From a virus, in IMG/VR virus record IMGVR_UViG_3300042090_000228, positions 1 through 20,057 of that record: 20,057 bases of DNA; one strand, given 5' to 3'. The notes beneath the pieces are model-generated. The model did not search any database and was not told the origin of the DNA. It saw only the letters and a program-made list of their open reading frames with translations. Below, in pieces: positions 19,741 through 20,057 of this stretch. The stretch's first letter is position 1; every line of letters starts with the position of its first letter. The translations under genes were made by a program, and so were the position numbers.

Positions 19741-20057
19741 AACCCGTTACCATATCAATTTCCATGCTCCGAAAGGCGGGCGCATGTAAGGCCGAGCTTT
19801 CCCGGCTGGAGGGTTTATTCGGCCCTCGCGTCGCCTTGACGGAGGAGTTCGCCCTAGCCAATGCCGCATCCTGTGACTGGGATTGGGCCGCGTTCAATTT
19901 ACTTTCCGGCTCGGCCCAGGCGGAATACGAGCGTGTCAGGGGCGCGGCCTGGGCGGAATACGAGCGTGTCACGGACCCGGCCCGGGCGGAATACGAGCGT
20001 GTCAGGGGCGCGGCCTGGGCGGAATACGAGCGTGTCAGGGGCGCGGCCCGGGCGGAA
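19737..20057 (+). CDS. Tandem-repeat protein (AEYERV units), truncated by window edge
   Basis: It starts at ATG 19737 (ATGA overlap with the previous gene; AGGAG upstream) and runs off the right edge after 107 codons. Residues 1-60 form a unique domain (KAELSRLEGLFGPRVALTEE then FALANAASCDWDWAAFNLLS). From residue 62 it consists of 11-residue repeats AEYERVRGAAW, with variants ending TDPAR. Phage proteins with the same head and 'A.AEYERV' repeats are known and uncharacterised. The repeats should form continuous helices. The true length is unknown because the repeat continues past the edge. Confidence 0.75.
   Translation, partial: MKPVTISISMLRKAGACKAELSRLEGLFGPRVALTEEFALANAASCDWDWAAFNLLSGSAQAEYERVRGAAWAEYERVTDPARAEYERVRGAAWAEYERVRGAARAE
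19920..20057 (+). repeat. 33-bp tandem repeats, four copies plus partial
   Basis: Units at 19920-19952, 19953-19985, 19986-20018 and 20019-20051, then GCGGAA of a fifth at the edge. The first 19 bases are identical in all four units. Differences concentrate in the last 14 bases (AGGGGC against ACGGAC; GCG against CCG; TGG against CGG). Units 1, 3 and 4 are identical in sequence. Confidence 0.95.

Overview
This window looks like about half of a tailed double-stranded DNA phage (or prophage) genome with podovirus-type virion genes. The DNA is GC-rich, which fits a GC-rich proteobacterial host, but nothing here identifies the host. I saw no integrase, transposase, tRNA, rRNA or CRISPR array, and no RNA or DNA polymerase gene. 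Genes are tightly packed, many joined by ATGA, TAATG or TGATG overlaps, and most have Shine-Dalgarno (SD) sites.

Layout. Positions 1-15929 are one leftward (minus-strand) late block. In transcription order it encodes: terminase small subunit, a small helical protein, terminase large subunit, two small proteins, a T7 gp8-like portal, a small overlapping ORF, a Bbp19-like protein, scaffold, a GH24 lysozyme, major capsid protein, a probable cement/decoration protein, two small structural proteins, a ConA/arabinofuranosidase-like receptor-binding candidate, two more small proteins, a T7 gp11-like connector, a leucine-zipper microprotein, a 1043-aa nozzle-type tail protein and an internal virion protein. 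The start codon of the next gene lies at the left edge. This is the T7/BPP-1-like order: packaging, portal, scaffold, capsid, tail tube, ejection proteins.

Positions 15930-16374 form a divergent control region with inverted ACTTAGC/GCTAAGT motifs. From 16375 to the right edge runs a rightward block of small accessory or early genes: single-helix microproteins, a protein with a perfect leucine-heptad tandem repeat, an HExxH (ImmA/IrrE-like) protein, a conserved HxxxH protein, a small protein with a LQGHY motif, a winged-helix-like protein, and an edge-truncated protein with 33-bp tandem repeats.

The most unusual content is RNA-level. A perfectly duplicated 80-bp intergenic element (16938-17017 and 17738-17817) runs from the last sense codon and stop codon of one gene to the SD of the next. 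By eye it folds into a long hairpin whose loop pairs with sequence just upstream of the SD, an H-type pseudoknot. A different leader, at 19156-19261, folds as a three-way junction in front of the winged-helix-like gene. Both look like cis-regulatory RNAs, possibly undescribed. In the late block, the connector and nozzle proteins both carry short aromatic carbohydrate-binding-like modules, and the receptor-binding cassette has lower GC than its surroundings.
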